A DNA stretch of 44,429 nucleotides, from assembly GCA_016200675.1 (NCBI GenBank), contig JACQEH010000058.1, positions 1-44,429 on the forward strand, read 5' to 3'. This document shows positions 31,903 through 41,077 of this stretch, piece after piece. Made by a program: the position numbers and the translations under genes. Origin of the DNA: Chloroflexota bacterium (GTDB lineage Bacteria; Chloroflexota; Limnocylindria; Limnocylindrales; CSP1-4). Under the pieces are notes generated by a model. The model saw only the letters and a list, made by a program, of their open reading frames with translations, ran no database searches and was not told the origin of the DNA. The stretch's first letter is position 1. Every line of letters starts with the position of its first letter.

Positions 31903-32304
31903 GTGAACCGAACGACCCAGGTCCTCTCCGCGCTGCCCATCTTCACCGGCCTGGAGGAGCGGAGCCTCCAGGCGATCGCCGTCCTTGCCCATGAGCTGTC
32001 GGCCCCTGCCAGGACGGTCCTGATCCGCGAGGGCGATCCGGCGACCTCCTTCTACGTGATCGTCGAGGGGACCGTGCACGTCGAGCACGACGGCCGCCTC
32101 ATCAGATCGCTGTCCGCCGGCGGGTTCGTCGGCGAAATCGGGATGATCGAAGGTGGGACGCGAACCGCGACCGTGACCTGCGCGACTGACTGCGAGCTGC
32201 TCGAGTTCGGGGCCTTCGAGCTCGGCCGCGTCCTGGCGACGTTCCCGACCATCCGGGCGAGGGTCGAGACGGCGCTGGCTCACCGACCGCACCGCGACGG
32301 CTGA
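31903..32304 (+). CDS. cyclic nucleotide-binding domain protein
   Basis: 133 residues from a GTG at 31903. A CRP-type cNMP-binding domain fills almost the whole protein: LPIFTGLEERSLQAIAVLA, REGDPATSFYVIVEGTVHVEHDGRLIRSL, then the phosphate-binding cassette AGGFVGEIGMIEGGTRTATVTCATDCELLEF. The cassette has Gly-Glu and Arg-Thr in the right places for cAMP binding. There is no DNA-binding domain, so it must act through another protein. It could respond to cAMP from the cyclase encoded at 14560. TATCCT lies 9 nt before the start. Confidence 0.88.
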   Translation: MNRTTQVLSALPIFTGLEERSLQAIAVLAHELSAPARTVLIREGDPATSFYVIVEGTVHVEHDGRLIRSLSAGGFVGEIGMIEGGTRTATVTCATDCELLEFGAFELGRVLATFPTIRARVETALAHRPHRDG

Positions 32305-32576
32305 CGCCTCGCGGCAGGCCATGGGGGCGCAGGGCGCGGCGAGGGTGACCCGCGCCGGGCGCAGCGAGGGCGACACGCGGGGGCCTGGACCGCCACACGA
32401 GCGAACAGCCCAACGAACCCGCCGAGGCGGCCCGAATCAGGCCGCTGAAGTCCCAAGGTGGAACGCTGGGCGAGCCAGATCGCCGTTGAGGCCCGTCCAT
32501 CTGGACGCGGGCGTGCCGTTCGCTCGCTGGGCGTTCCATCGATGGCGCGGCCCGCCGAGGCCCGACGGACCGCCCC

Positions 32577-33941
32577 TCAGAACTGGTCCAGGTAGCGCTC
32601 CACTTCCCAGTCGCTGACCTGCGTCCGGTAAGCGTCCCACTCGGCGCGCTTGGCCTCGACGAAGTGGCCGTAGACGTGGTCGCCGAGGGCCTCGTGGACG
32701 ACCTCGTCGCGCTCCAGCTCGTCGAGGGCCTCGCCGAGCGTCCCCGGCAGCTCGCGGATGGACTTGGCCGCGATCGTCGCCCGATCCATCTCGAAGAGCG
32801 ATTCCTCCACGGGAGCGGAGAGCGTCAGGCCCTTCTCCACCCCGTCGAGCCCGGCCGCGATCATCGCGGCGAAGGCGAGGTACGTGTTGGAGGCCGGATC
32901 CGGGCAGCGGACCTCGGCCCGCGTGCCTTCGACGGACTTTCCGGGAGAGATCATCGGCACGCGGATAAGGGCGGACCGGTTCGTCCGGCCCCAGGTGATG
33001 TAGGTCGGCGCCTCGTATCCGGGCACGAGCCGCTTGTAGGAGTTGACGAGCGGCGCCAGGACGGCGCTCATGCCCCGGGCATGGAGGAGGATCCCGGCCA
33101 TGTACGACTTGGCAAGGTCGGACAGGCCGTACGGCGCCTCGGGGTCGGCGAAGGCGTTCCGCTCGTCGGCGATCGACCACAGGCTCTGGTGGGTGTGCAT
33201 GCCCGAGCCGTTGATGCCGTGGATCGGCTTGGGCATGAACGTCGCGTACAGGCCGTGCTGCTGGGCAACCGCCTTCAGCGTGAACTTGAAGGTGATGGCG
33301 TTGTCGGCCGTCCGGAGGGCGTCGGCATACTCGAAATCGATCTCGTGCTGGCCCGCCGCCACCTCGTGGTGGGCCGCCTCGACCCGGATCCCGAACGCCT
33401 CGAGGGCGTCGACCATGTCCTGGCGGACCTCCTGGGCGAGGTCGGTCGAGAAGTCGAAGTAGCCGGCCAGGTCGTGCGGCAGGGGCGTGACCTTGCCGTC
33501 CTCGTCCCGGCGGAAGAGGAAGAACTCGAGCTCCGGACCCATGTTCACGACGTAGCCGAGCTTCCTGGCCCGCTCGACCTGGCGCCGCAGGACGTGGCGT
33601 GGATCGCCGACAAATGGCTCGCCGCGGGGCGTGAAGACGTCGCAGATCACCCGGGCAGTCCCGCGCGGACCGTCGCCCCGCTGCCACGGGATCTCGGAGA
33701 ACGTGGCCATGTCGGGCATGAGGTACTGGTCGCTCTCGGCGATCCGGGTGAAGCCCTCGATCGACGAGCCGTCGAACCACGTGCCGTGGGTGACCGATCC
33801 CTCCAGCTGGTGGATCGGGATGGTCACCGCCTTGACGTGGCCGATGATGTCGGTGAACTGGAGCTGGACGAAGCGAATCCCGGCCGCCTCCGCGGCGCGG
33901 ATCGCGGCGACGGGATCCGGCCCTTCCGCTCTGGGAGCCAC
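32577..33941 (-). CDS. glnA: type I glutamine synthetase
   Basis: 454 residues, normal for type I. Motifs include THGTWFDGSSIEGF, GPELEFFLF, VAAGQHEIDF, NGSGMHTHQSL (metal and glutamate sites), NSYKRLVPGYEAPTYITWGRTNRSALIRVP (ATP and ammonium sites) and EVRCPDPASNTYLAFAAM. It makes glutamine from glutamate, ammonia and ATP. The GTG at 33941 follows the stop of the type III gene by 17 bp, so the two synthetases are co-transcribed. No adenylylation-type NLYxLP site is seen, which agrees with the alpha subtype. A few neighbouring regulators (PucR, Lrp) could belong to nitrogen control. Confidence 0.95.
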   Translation of the reverse strand: MAPRAEGPDPVAAIRAAEAAGIRFVQLQFTDIIGHVKAVTIPIHQLEGSVTHGTWFDGSSIEGFTRIAESDQYLMPDMATFSEIPWQRGDGPRGTARVICDVFTPRGEPFVGDPRHVLRRQVERARKLGYVVNMGPELEFFLFRRDEDGKVTPLPHDLAGYFDFSTDLAQEVRQDMVDALEAFGIRVEAAHHEVAAGQHEIDFEYADALRTADNAITFKFTLKAVAQQHGLYATFMPKPIHGINGSGMHTHQSLWSIADERNAFADPEAPYGLSDLAKSYMAGILLHARGMSAVLAPLVNSYKRLVPGYEAPTYITWGRTNRSALIRVPMISPGKSVEGTRAEVRCPDPASNTYLAFAAMIAAGLDGVEKGLTLSAPVEESLFEMDRATIAAKSIRELPGTLGEALDELERDEVVHEALGDHVYGHFVEAKRAEWDAYRTQVSDWEVERYLDQF

Positions 33942-33958
33942 GGCTGCGCGTCCCCGGC

Positions 33959-36103
33959 TCAGTACTGGAAGAGCAGTTCGCGATACTTCGGCAGCGGCCA
34001 GAGCTCGTCGGAGACGACCGTCTCCAGCTCGTCGGCAACCTCGCGAAGGGCGGCCTGGGCCGGGATCACGTGGTGGGCGAAGGCCCGCGCCTCGGCGTGG
34101 ACGGAGCCCGCCGCGTGGGCGGCATGCTGGGCATGCTCGAGGGCGTCGATCGCGGCGACGAGCCCGTCGACGAGGCCGCCGACGCGGGCGGCAACCGCCG
34201 CGACCCCCTTCGACCCACCCGCACTCCCCAACTCCCCGAGGTATTGCACCGCCGCCGGCAGGATGAGCGTCCGGGCGATGTCCAGGGCGCAGCTCGCCTC
34301 GATGTTCGAGACCTTGACGTAGTGCTCCCAGGCGATCTCGGCCCGGGCCCCGAGCTCGCGCTCGGAGAGGACCCCGAACGACGAGAAGAGCCGCTTCGCC
34401 TTCGCCGTCTCGAGCGCCGGCAGCGCGTCGACGGTCGTCCGATTGTTCGGCAGGCCTCGCTTGGCCGCCTCGGCGTGCCACTCCTCGGAGTAGCCGTTGC
34501 CCTCGAAGAGGACCTGCTTGTTCTCCCGAACCGTCTTCGACAGGATCTTCGTGAGGCCTTCGAAGTCGCCCGGCTCCAGGCCCTCGAGGGCGTCGGCGAG
34601 CTCCTTGAGGGACTCGGCGACGGCGACGTTGAGGACCGTCTGGGGCCAGTAGATGGGGGCTGACGAGCCGACCGCCCGGAACTCGAACTTGGTGCCGGTG
34701 AAGGCGAATGGGGAGGTCCGGTTGCGGTCCGTGGCGTCCATCGAGAGGGCCGGCAGGGAGGTGACCCCCAGCTCCAGCGAGCCGCTCTTCTTCGACGCCG
34801 ACGCGCCGCCCTTCGCCAGCTGGTCGATGACGTCCTCGAGCTGCGAGCCGAGGAAGATCGAGACGATCGCGGGCGGCGCCTCGTTCGCTCCCAGGCGGTG
34901 GTCGTTGCCGGCGTCGGCAATCGACGCCCGGAGGAGGTCGGCGTGGACGTTGACGCCCTGGATGACCGACACCAGGAAGGCCAGGAACTGGGCGTTCTCA
35001 TGGGGGTCGTTGCCCGGGTCGAGCAGGTTCTCCCCGTCGTCGGTGGCCATCGACCAGTTGTTGTGCTTGCCCGAGCCGTTGATGCCGGCAAAGGGCTTTT
35101 CGTGGACGAGGAAGGCGAGGCCATGCTGGGGGGCGAGGCGCCGCATCGTGGCCAGGACGACCATGTTGTGGTCCGATCCGACCGACGTCGGCTCGTAGAC
35201 GGGCGCCATCTCGAACTGGCCCGGTGCCACCTCGTTATGTCGAGTCCGGGCCGGGATGCCGAGGCGCCACAGCTCCCGGTCCAGATCCATCATGAAGGCC
35301 AGGATCCGGGGCCGGATGGAGCCGAAGTACTGGTCCTCCAGCTCCTGGCCCTTCGGGGACGGGGCGCCGAACAAGGTCCGGCCGGTGAGGACGAGGTCGG
35401 GCCGCTGCTCGGCCAGGCGCCGATCGACGAGGAAGTACTCCTGCTCCGGGCCGATGTTCGTGAAGACCCGCCGCGTGGCGGTGTTGCCGAACCAGCGCAG
35501 GACGCGGAGGGCCTGCTTGCCGACGGCCTCCTGCGACCGGAGGAGCGGGATCTTGTGGTCGAGAGCCTCGCCGGTGAAGGAGACGTAGGCCGTCGGGATG
35601 GTCAGCGTGACGCCGTTCGGCTCGACCTGGAGGAAGATCGGGCTGGTGACGTCCCAGGCGGTGTAGCCGCGGGCCTCGAAGGTGGCCCGAATGCCGCACG
35701 ACGGGAAGGAGCTCGCGTCCGGCTCCCCCTGGAGCAGGTTCCGGCCCGAGAACTCGGCGATGGTCCGGCCGTCGCCGAGGGGCGTCAGGAAGGAGTCGTG
35801 CTTCTCGGCCGTGGAGCCGGTCATGGGCACGAACCAGTGGGTGAAGTGGGTCGCGCCGTGGGCGAGGGCCCACTCCTTGACCCCGTGGGCTACCGCGTCG
35901 GCAATGATCGGATCGAAGGGCTCCAGCCCATCGATCGTCCGGCGCAGGCGGTGGAAGACCGGCTTGGCGAGGTACTGCCGCTGGGCCACCTCGTGGAAGA
36001 CGTACTGGCCGTAGATATCGGCGCCGGCGACCTCCAGGTACTCCTGGGTCGAGGCAACGCGATGGTTGGCGATCGTCTCGATGGCGCTGCGACGAGCTGT
36101 CAT
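33959..36103 (-). CDS. glnN: type III glutamine synthetase
   Basis: 714 residues, the size of the type III (GlnN) family. Landmarks: FTHWFVPMTGSTAEKHDSFL, FSGRNLLQGEPDASSFPSGG-like segment (here SCGIRATFEARGYTAWD), TNIGPEQEYFLVDR, HNEVAPGQFEMAPVYE, FAGINGSGKHNNWS, RLGANEAPPAIVSIFLG and DRNRTSPFAFTGTKFEFRAVG. It performs the same reaction as type I but as a dodecamer of double-size subunits. An AGGAGAG site precedes the ATG. It is the first gene of a two-synthetase operon; carrying both types in tandem may give isoenzymes for different nitrogen states. Confidence 0.96.
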   Translation of the reverse strand: MTARRSAIETIANHRVASTQEYLEVAGADIYGQYVFHEVAQRQYLAKPVFHRLRRTIDGLEPFDPIIADAVAHGVKEWALAHGATHFTHWFVPMTGSTAEKHDSFLTPLGDGRTIAEFSGRNLLQGEPDASSFPSCGIRATFEARGYTAWDVTSPIFLQVEPNGVTLTIPTAYVSFTGEALDHKIPLLRSQEAVGKQALRVLRWFGNTATRRVFTNIGPEQEYFLVDRRLAEQRPDLVLTGRTLFGAPSPKGQELEDQYFGSIRPRILAFMMDLDRELWRLGIPARTRHNEVAPGQFEMAPVYEPTSVGSDHNMVVLATMRRLAPQHGLAFLVHEKPFAGINGSGKHNNWSMATDDGENLLDPGNDPHENAQFLAFLVSVIQGVNVHADLLRASIADAGNDHRLGANEAPPAIVSIFLGSQLEDVIDQLAKGGASASKKSGSLELGVTSLPALSMDATDRNRTSPFAFTGTKFEFRAVGSSAPIYWPQTVLNVAVAESLKELADALEGLEPGDFEGLTKILSKTVRENKQVLFEGNGYSEEWHAEAAKRGLPNNRTTVDALPALETAKAKRLFSSFGVLSERELGARAEIAWEHYVKVSNIEASCALDIARTLILPAAVQYLGELGSAGGSKGVAAVAARVGGLVDGLVAAIDALEHAQHAAHAAGSVHAEARAFAHHVIPAQAALREVADELETVVSDELWPLPKYRELLFQY

Positions 36104-36278
36104 GTCTCTCCTGCCGGCGGCGGTTGGTTGGTGGGTGGGAGCGCGATCATTCGATCCTTCAGGCCTGCGTCTTGTGCCTCGCGCACGAGGTTCGTTCCAC
36201 GACGCGGGGATAAGGATGATCATATCGGACCAGGACCGCGATCGGCCGCGCTGCTGGACCCGCCGGATGGCCCTTTAC

Positions 36279-37795
36279 TTAGGCATCCTGCATAAGTCTC
36301 AAGGCCACGGCGAGGGCGAGCCGGAGATCCGGCTCCGACAGCCGCCAGCCCGTCGCCGTCTCGATGCGGCGGAGTCGATAGGCCACCGTGTTGTGGTGAA
36401 CGCCGAGCGCGGCGGCAGCCTCGTTGACGCTCCCGTGGTCGAGGAGGGCGCGGAGTGTCGCCAGGCGCTCACGGCGGACGTCGGCGCGGCCACCGAGCAG
36501 CGGGGCGAGGAGCGCCCCGGCGGCACGCTCGCCGTCGGGCAGGTTGTGCACGGCGACCAAGAGCCGATAGACCGGCAGGAGCGCCGCCCGGGCCACCGGT
36601 GGCGGCTCCGGCAGTGCCTCCGCGCCCTCGAGGGTGGAGCGGGCCTCGGCTTCCGCGGCGGGCCGCTCCGCGGCGGCGGAGAACGGGCGCGAGATGGCCA
36701 CGGGCCGGTCGAGGAAGGTGGCCAGCCGGTCGGCCACGACGAGTCCCTCGGGGTCCGGGCCCGCAGCCGGCCCGGTCGCGGGGTCGACGGCGAGAACGAC
36801 CCGGATCTCCAGCGAGTCGGCGTCCCCTCGGAGTGCCAGCCGGCGCGCCGGCGCGAGGAGCCGCAGCTCGTGTCGGATCGCGTCGCGGCGCTCGCGGGCA
36901 CCGGCGGCGTCGCCTTCGCCGGCCACCCGCTGGCGGGCCAGGAGGACGACCCATGGCGGTCCGGCCGGCGGCAGCGTCTCGCTCCGGCGCGCCTGGTCCA
37001 TCGCCCGCCGAACCGCCTCGTCCCGCGAGAGCTCGAGGGCGAGCAGACCGGCGATGCGCCCGACGCTCGCTCGTTCCAGCTCCCCGACCGGCCGCTCCCC
37101 GAGCAGGGCCAGGCTCCCGGCACGGCCACCGGGCGCAGGAAGCGGCACGCGGAGCGCCACCGCCTGGCGTGGACGGGCGTGGTAGCGGGCGACCGCCGCG
37201 GCGGCCTCCGGCAGCTCAGGTGGGGCGTGCACGGCAAGCGCGTCGCCCCGACGGCCCTCGAGGGCCACGGCCCGCCCGAGGAAGGTGGCGATTGCGCCCA
37301 CCAGAGCGACGGGGCCGCCGCCCTCGAGCGCCAGGCGCTCAAGACGCGCCTCCAGGAGGGCGGCCTGGCGATCCAGCTCGGCGCCCTGGGTGACGAGGAA
37401 GCCGATGATGCTGCGCTCGAGCCCGATCGGGTCCGCCCGCCCTGGAGGCCGCGGGCGGACACTGGTCGGCGGCGGCTCCGGCGGCCGAACCCGGTCCGGC
37501 GGCCGCGGCCTGGGCGACCACGAGGTCGTCGACGAGCTGACCGAACTCGCTGTCGAAGTCGACGCAGTCCGAGGCCATGCCCTGCTCGAGCAGCCCCGGC
37601 GCGCAGGAGGCGTTGTTGCGGACGAGGAGGAGGCCGGGCGTTCCGCTCGGCTGGACCGTCAGGGTGTCGCTTTCGGCGGGGGATCCCGCCGACCGGTCGG
37701 CGGTCAGCACGGACATGGAAGCCCGCCGGTCAGGGGAGGCTCGATGCGATGGTCCCGCCCACGGCGACCTCGCCCGGGTCGTACGCCCTGTCCAT
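36279..37795 (-). pseudogene. PucR/CdaR-type regulator with apparent frameshifts
   Basis: The 3' part (36279 to about 37440) codes for a PucR-like protein in one frame: DPIGLERSIIGFLVTQGAELDRQAALLEARLERLAL, a GAF-like middle and the C-terminal HTH_30 motif LRALLDHGSVNEAAAALGVHHNTVAYRLRRIETATGW. Upstream the signal switches frame (MSVLTADRSAG...DFDSEFGQLVDDLVVAQAAAAG, from ATG 37716), and one G too many in the run near 37445-37455 would explain it. A TAGCAT box seven bases before an ATG at 37795 points to a still earlier start whose frame stops at 37730. This is either a real double-damaged gene or sequencing error. The nearest in-frame start for the 3' part is GTG 37301. Confidence 0.6.
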
Positions 37796-37805
37796 GGGCG
37801 GGATG

Positions 37806-39062
37806 CTACACCGACCGGCTGCCCTGACCCGCGACGGCCACCGGCCGCGATTCGGAGGCCTCCGATGCCGGGCCGGCGACGCGGTTCCGGCCGGCCCGCT
37901 TGCTGGCGTACATCGCCTGGTCGGCGCTGATCATGAGATCGTCGACGGACTGGCCGTCATGCGGATAGGAAACGACCCCGACCGAGACGGTCGGCGACCG
38001 GTCCAGGCCGGGGAGCGCGATCGCGGCGACGTTGAGCCGGATCTTCTCGGCGACCACCCAACCACCGGTCGGGTCGGTCTCGGGAAGGAGGGCCACGAAC
38101 TCGTCGCCGCCGTGGCGGGCCGCGACGTCGATCCGCCGGACGCCGCCCTTGATCGTCTCGGCCACGGCGCGCAGGACCATGTCCCCGGCGTGGTGGCCAT
38201 GCCGGTCGTTGATCGCCTTGAGCTCGTCGAGATCGAGCATCAGGAGGCAGAAGCCGCGGCCGGAACGGGCGCTGCGAGCCATCTCCCGATCGAGGGCCGC
38301 AAAGAAGAAGGTCCGGTTGAAGAGCGTCGTCAGGGAATCGACGGCACTCAGGCGGATGGCGGCGTCTCGGGACCGGCGCTGCTCGCGACCGATGACGGAC
38401 CCAACGTAGGCAAGGAGCATGAGGGCCGTCAGGTTCACTCCGACGGTGGCCAGCCCGAGCCCCGACGGCGCGCTCGTGCCGACCGAGACGGCCACGATGT
38501 AGCCGACCGCCGCAGCGAGGGCGAGGATGAGCGTCGCCATCGGCCGGACGACGAGGGCGGCCGCCCCGACGATGAGCGGGAAGGTGAAGAAGAACGGGCT
38601 GGCATGGCCCCCCGTCAGGAGGACCAGGAACGTCGCGAAGGTGAGGGCGACGGTTCCCTCGAGGATCGAGCGGGCGGCCCCCAGCGTGGTCGGCGGCAGG
38701 AGGTCGTGGACCACCAGGACGAACGCCCCGGCAACGCCCAGGAGGACGAAGATCGCCGGCGTGGTATCAGGCCACAGGCCGCTGGTGCCGACGATCACGG
38801 CCGTCGAAAGCAGGAAGACCCAGGAGACGATGCGGACGATCCGGTCGTAGGCGGTCGGCTCGTCCTCGGCGTTACCGATGAGGCCGCCGATCAGGCGCCC
38901 GGCGTCGATGCCGTCGAGGCCCGGGGCGTCGGGATCGGGTCGGTCATCCGAGGCCAGGGGGCTCCGGCGGCCCAGGATCGGGGGCACGACGATGGCAGCC
39001 ATCACGGCGAGGTTGATGACGATCGCGACCGCAATCACGGCGAGGGCCGCCCCCGTCGGCAT
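37806..39062 (-). CDS. membrane diguanylate cyclase (GGDEF)
   Basis: 418 residues. One N-terminal helix (about 5-28), a cytoplasmic-like loop, then about five helices (80-225) resembling a MASE-type membrane sensor, followed by a GGDEF domain (about 240-395). Key residues are intact: LMLDLDELKAINDRHGHHAGD, active site GGDEF at 318-322 and an inhibitory RxxD site (Arg309-Asp312) five residues before it. It should synthesise c-di-GMP with product inhibition. The ATG at 39062 lies 2 bp after the Lrp gene stop, so both are in one operon. Confidence 0.94.
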   Translation of the reverse strand: MPTGAALAVIAVAIVINLAVMAAIVVPPILGRRSPLASDDRPDPDAPGLDGIDAGRLIGGLIGNAEDEPTAYDRIVRIVSWVFLLSTAVIVGTSGLWPDTTPAIFVLLGVAGAFVLVVHDLLPPTTLGAARSILEGTVALTFATFLVLLTGGHASPFFFTFPLIVGAAALVVRPMATLILALAAAVGYIVAVSVGTSAPSGLGLATVGVNLTALMLLAYVGSVIGREQRRSRDAAIRLSAVDSLTTLFNRTFFFAALDREMARSARSGRGFCLLMLDLDELKAINDRHGHHAGDMVLRAVAETIKGGVRRIDVAARHGGDEFVALLPETDPTGGWVVAEKIRLNVAAIALPGLDRSPTVSVGVVSYPHDGQSVDDLMISADQAMYASKRAGRNRVAGPASEASESRPVAVAGQGSRSV

Positions 39063-39064
39063 CG

Positions 39065-39544
39065 TCAGCGGGTCCCGAACTGGTACGTCTGCTTGACGAG
39101 CCGGAGATACGTGAACGTCTCCGTGTCACGGACGCCCTCGATGGCCTGGAGGCGCTCCGTCAGGAAGCTGAGGAGTCCTTCGTTGTCCTCGGAGACCGTC
39201 TCGATGAGGATGTCGTAGCGGCCCGTCGTGACGACGACGTAGTCGACCTCGGGCAGCGTGGCGAGGGCCTCGGCGACGGCCACCAGGCGTCCGGGCTCGC
39301 AGCGGATCCCGATGAGGGCCTGCTGGAAGCCGAGCTTGCCCGGGTCGGCGACCCCGACGACCTGGAGGATGCCGCGCTCGATGAGCCGATTCGTCCGCGC
39401 CCGGACCGCCGCCTCGGACACGCCGAGCTCGGTGGCGATCTGGGTGAAGGGCCGCCGGCCATCCGCCTGGAGATGCTCGATGATCCGCTTGTCGAGCAGC
39501 GAGAGCTCGTCCTGGCGCCCGTTCGCGCTACGGACCTTGGGCAT
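39065..39544 (-). CDS. Lrp/AsnC-family transcriptional regulator
   Basis: 159 residues from the ATG at 39544, which has a GGAG site. The N-terminal helix-turn-helix reads LSLLDKRIIEHLQADGRRPFTQIATELGVSEAAVRARTNRLIERGIL, and the C-terminal RAM/AsnC domain ends VVTTGRYDILIETVSEDNEGLLSFLTERLQAIEGVRDTETFTYLRLVKQTYQFG. Members respond to amino acids and form octamers. Linked in one operon with a GGDEF protein, so an amino-acid signal may be tied to c-di-GMP. It may also serve the nearby glutamine synthetase operon; that is speculation. Confidence 0.94.
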   Translation of the reverse strand: MPKVRSANGRQDELSLLDKRIIEHLQADGRRPFTQIATELGVSEAAVRARTNRLIERGILQVVGVADPGKLGFQQALIGIRCEPGRLVAVAEALATLPEVDYVVVTTGRYDILIETVSEDNEGLLSFLTERLQAIEGVRDTETFTYLRLVKQTYQFGTR

Positions 39545-39694
39545 CGTCTCCTCCGGGCGCGTCGCGCCCTGCACCGCGTATTCCACCACGCCCGATTCGG
39601 AAAGGCCAGCGCACCGGTGCCTGCGAGCACCCCGAACCGCCGGCTGTGGCTCGCGCCGAACGTCGCGACGACGCTCGGCCCGCCCCGAACACCG

Positions 39695-40651
39695 TCAGCC
39701 GCGGTCGAGGACCTCCAGGACCGCCGCGAACTCCTCGAGCGATGCCAGGCTGATCGGATCGAGGACCAGCTGGACCTCTCCGATGCCCTGTGCAGCATAG
39801 GCCCGCAGCTCGCCGGCCACCACCTCGGGCTTGCCCGCCAGCGGCGCGAGCGCCGGTCGAGCGAGGTCGCCCTGGACGCGGCCCGTGCCGCCGGTCAGTC
39901 GGACCTGGACGGCGACCGTCCGCTCGATCGCGGCCGGGTCGCGGCCGACCTCGCGGGCGATGCCGTCCACCAGCTCCCGCAGCGCTGGCACGCCGTCCGG
40001 GCTGTTCGCGGTGTCGGCGAACCAGACGTTCCAGGCGTCGACGTGGGGAAGGGTGATCCGGAGCATCCGCTCGCCGCGGCTGCCGACCAGCAGCGGCGGG
40101 CCGCCGGGCCGCGCCGGCCGTGGCAGGAGCTCGCAGTCGCGGGCCCGGTAGTACCGCCCGTCGAAGTCGATGCGGCCTTCGCGGAGGAGGGTCCGGATGA
40201 TCGTGAAGGCCTCCTCGAAGCGATCGATCCGGTGGTCGAAGGGGAACCCGAAGGCCCGGAACTCGGACTCGTTCCAGCCCGCCCCGAGGCCCAGGACCAG
40301 GCGGCCGCCGCTCACCTCGTCGACCGTGACGGCCATCTTGGCCAGCATCGCCGGGGCGTGGAAGGCCGTCGAGGCGACGAGCGGCCCGAGGCGGATCCGG
40401 GATGTCGATGCCGCGATCGCCGAGAGGAGGGTCCAGACCTCCCACGGTCCGCGCGCCGAGCCATCGGCGAAGCGATACAGGAGGTGGTCGCCGACCCAGA
40501 TCGTGTCGTAGCCCAGCTCCTCCGCTCGGCGGGCCATGGCCACGTACTCCGGCCAGCAGACCTCGCGCTCGACCTCGGGCAGCTGGACGCCCACCCGCAG
40601 GGGCCGCCGGGAGTTGACGGGAGGGACGTGCATCACCGGTCGTTCGGCCAT
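39695..40651 (-). CDS. LLM-class (F420-dependent type) oxidoreductase
   Basis: 318 residues. Luciferase-like monooxygenase fold: RVGVQLPEVEREVCWPEYVAMARRAEELGYDTIWVGDHLL, SRIRLGPLVASTAFHAPAMLAKMAVTVDEVSGGRLVLGLGAGWNESEFRAFGFPF and RPGGPPLLVGSRGERMLRIT. The LGAGWxExEF block is typical of F420-dependent subgroup proteins common in actinobacteria and Chloroflexota; the actual cofactor (F420 or FMN) and substrate remain open. The ATG at 40651 is supported by TACGGT seven bases upstream; the ATG at 40633 is a weaker alternative. Confidence 0.9.
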   Translation of the reverse strand: MAERPVMHVPPVNSRRPLRVGVQLPEVEREVCWPEYVAMARRAEELGYDTIWVGDHLLYRFADGSARGPWEVWTLLSAIAASTSRIRLGPLVASTAFHAPAMLAKMAVTVDEVSGGRLVLGLGAGWNESEFRAFGFPFDHRIDRFEEAFTIIRTLLREGRIDFDGRYYRARDCELLPRPARPGGPPLLVGSRGERMLRITLPHVDAWNVWFADTANSPDGVPALRELVDGIAREVGRDPAAIERTVAVQVRLTGGTGRVQGDLARPALAPLAGKPEVVAGELRAYAAQGIGEVQLVLDPISLASLEEFAAVLEVLDRG

Positions 40652-40658
40652 CGGCCGA

Positions 40659-40664
40659 ACCGTA
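40659..40664 (-). promoter_or_regulatory. -10 box (TACGGT) of leaderless LLM gene
   Basis: On the minus strand TACGGT is followed by seven bases and the ATG at 40651, in line with the other leaderless candidates. Confidence 0.4.
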
Positions 40665-40730
40665 GCAGGACGCGACGGCGAGGAGCCGGGGTGTCGACAT
40701 CCCGGCAGGACGGCGGTGGCCGGCAGGAGT

Positions 40731-40807
40731 TGGTCGGGGCGGAGGGATTCGAACCCACGACCTCGTGCTCCCAAAGCACGCGCGCTACCAAACTGCGCCA
40801 CGCCCCG
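40731..40807 (-). tRNA. tRNA-Pro (anticodon TGG)
   Basis: 77 nt including encoded CCA. Acceptor stem CGGGGCG/CGCCCCG, D-arm with AGTTTGGTAGCGC, anticodon stem CGTGC/GCACG around TTTGGGA (anticodon TGG, reading CCA), T-arm with GGTTCGAATCC. A near twin of the other tRNA-Pro in the window. Confidence 0.97.
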
Positions 40808-40958
40808 ATCGATGCGTCCGGCGAGGACGATACCCGACATTCTGCGCGCCCGGCCGCCGGGAGCATGAACCGGTCCGTCGGCACGACGTCATGACCTTCG
40901 ACGCCGGGGGGGGTGGCAGGCGGGGCACTCCGCCCGGCGTCATCACCTCCGGCCGGCC

Positions 40959-41017
40959 GACCGCACAAGACCGCACGAGACAAGACCGCACTTGACAACC
41001 GCCGAGGCTGGTAGACT
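40959..41017 (+). promoter_or_regulatory. promoter of the LCP gene with repeated upstream sites
   Basis: A consensus TTGACA (40992-40997) precedes TAGACT (41012-41017) with a short 14-bp spacer. Three copies of GACCGCAC (40959, 40969 and 40984) lie just upstream and may be regulator sites. The rest of the 270-bp gap after the tRNA holds no gene I can support. Confidence 0.5.
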
Positions 41018-41077
41018 CCCCGCGGACGGTAGTGCCCGACCGGCCGTACGAACGAACTCAGGGAGTCTCGAACGCAC

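Noticed and set aside
36216..36223. ATGATCAT palindrome upstream of the glutamine synthetase operon as a regulator site
   Set aside because: Only 8 bp with no second copy nearby; too short to claim.
36066..39218. A 1050-codon open frame on the plus strand
   Set aside because: It runs antisense to the PucR-type, GGDEF and Lrp genes and shows only GC-driven composition.
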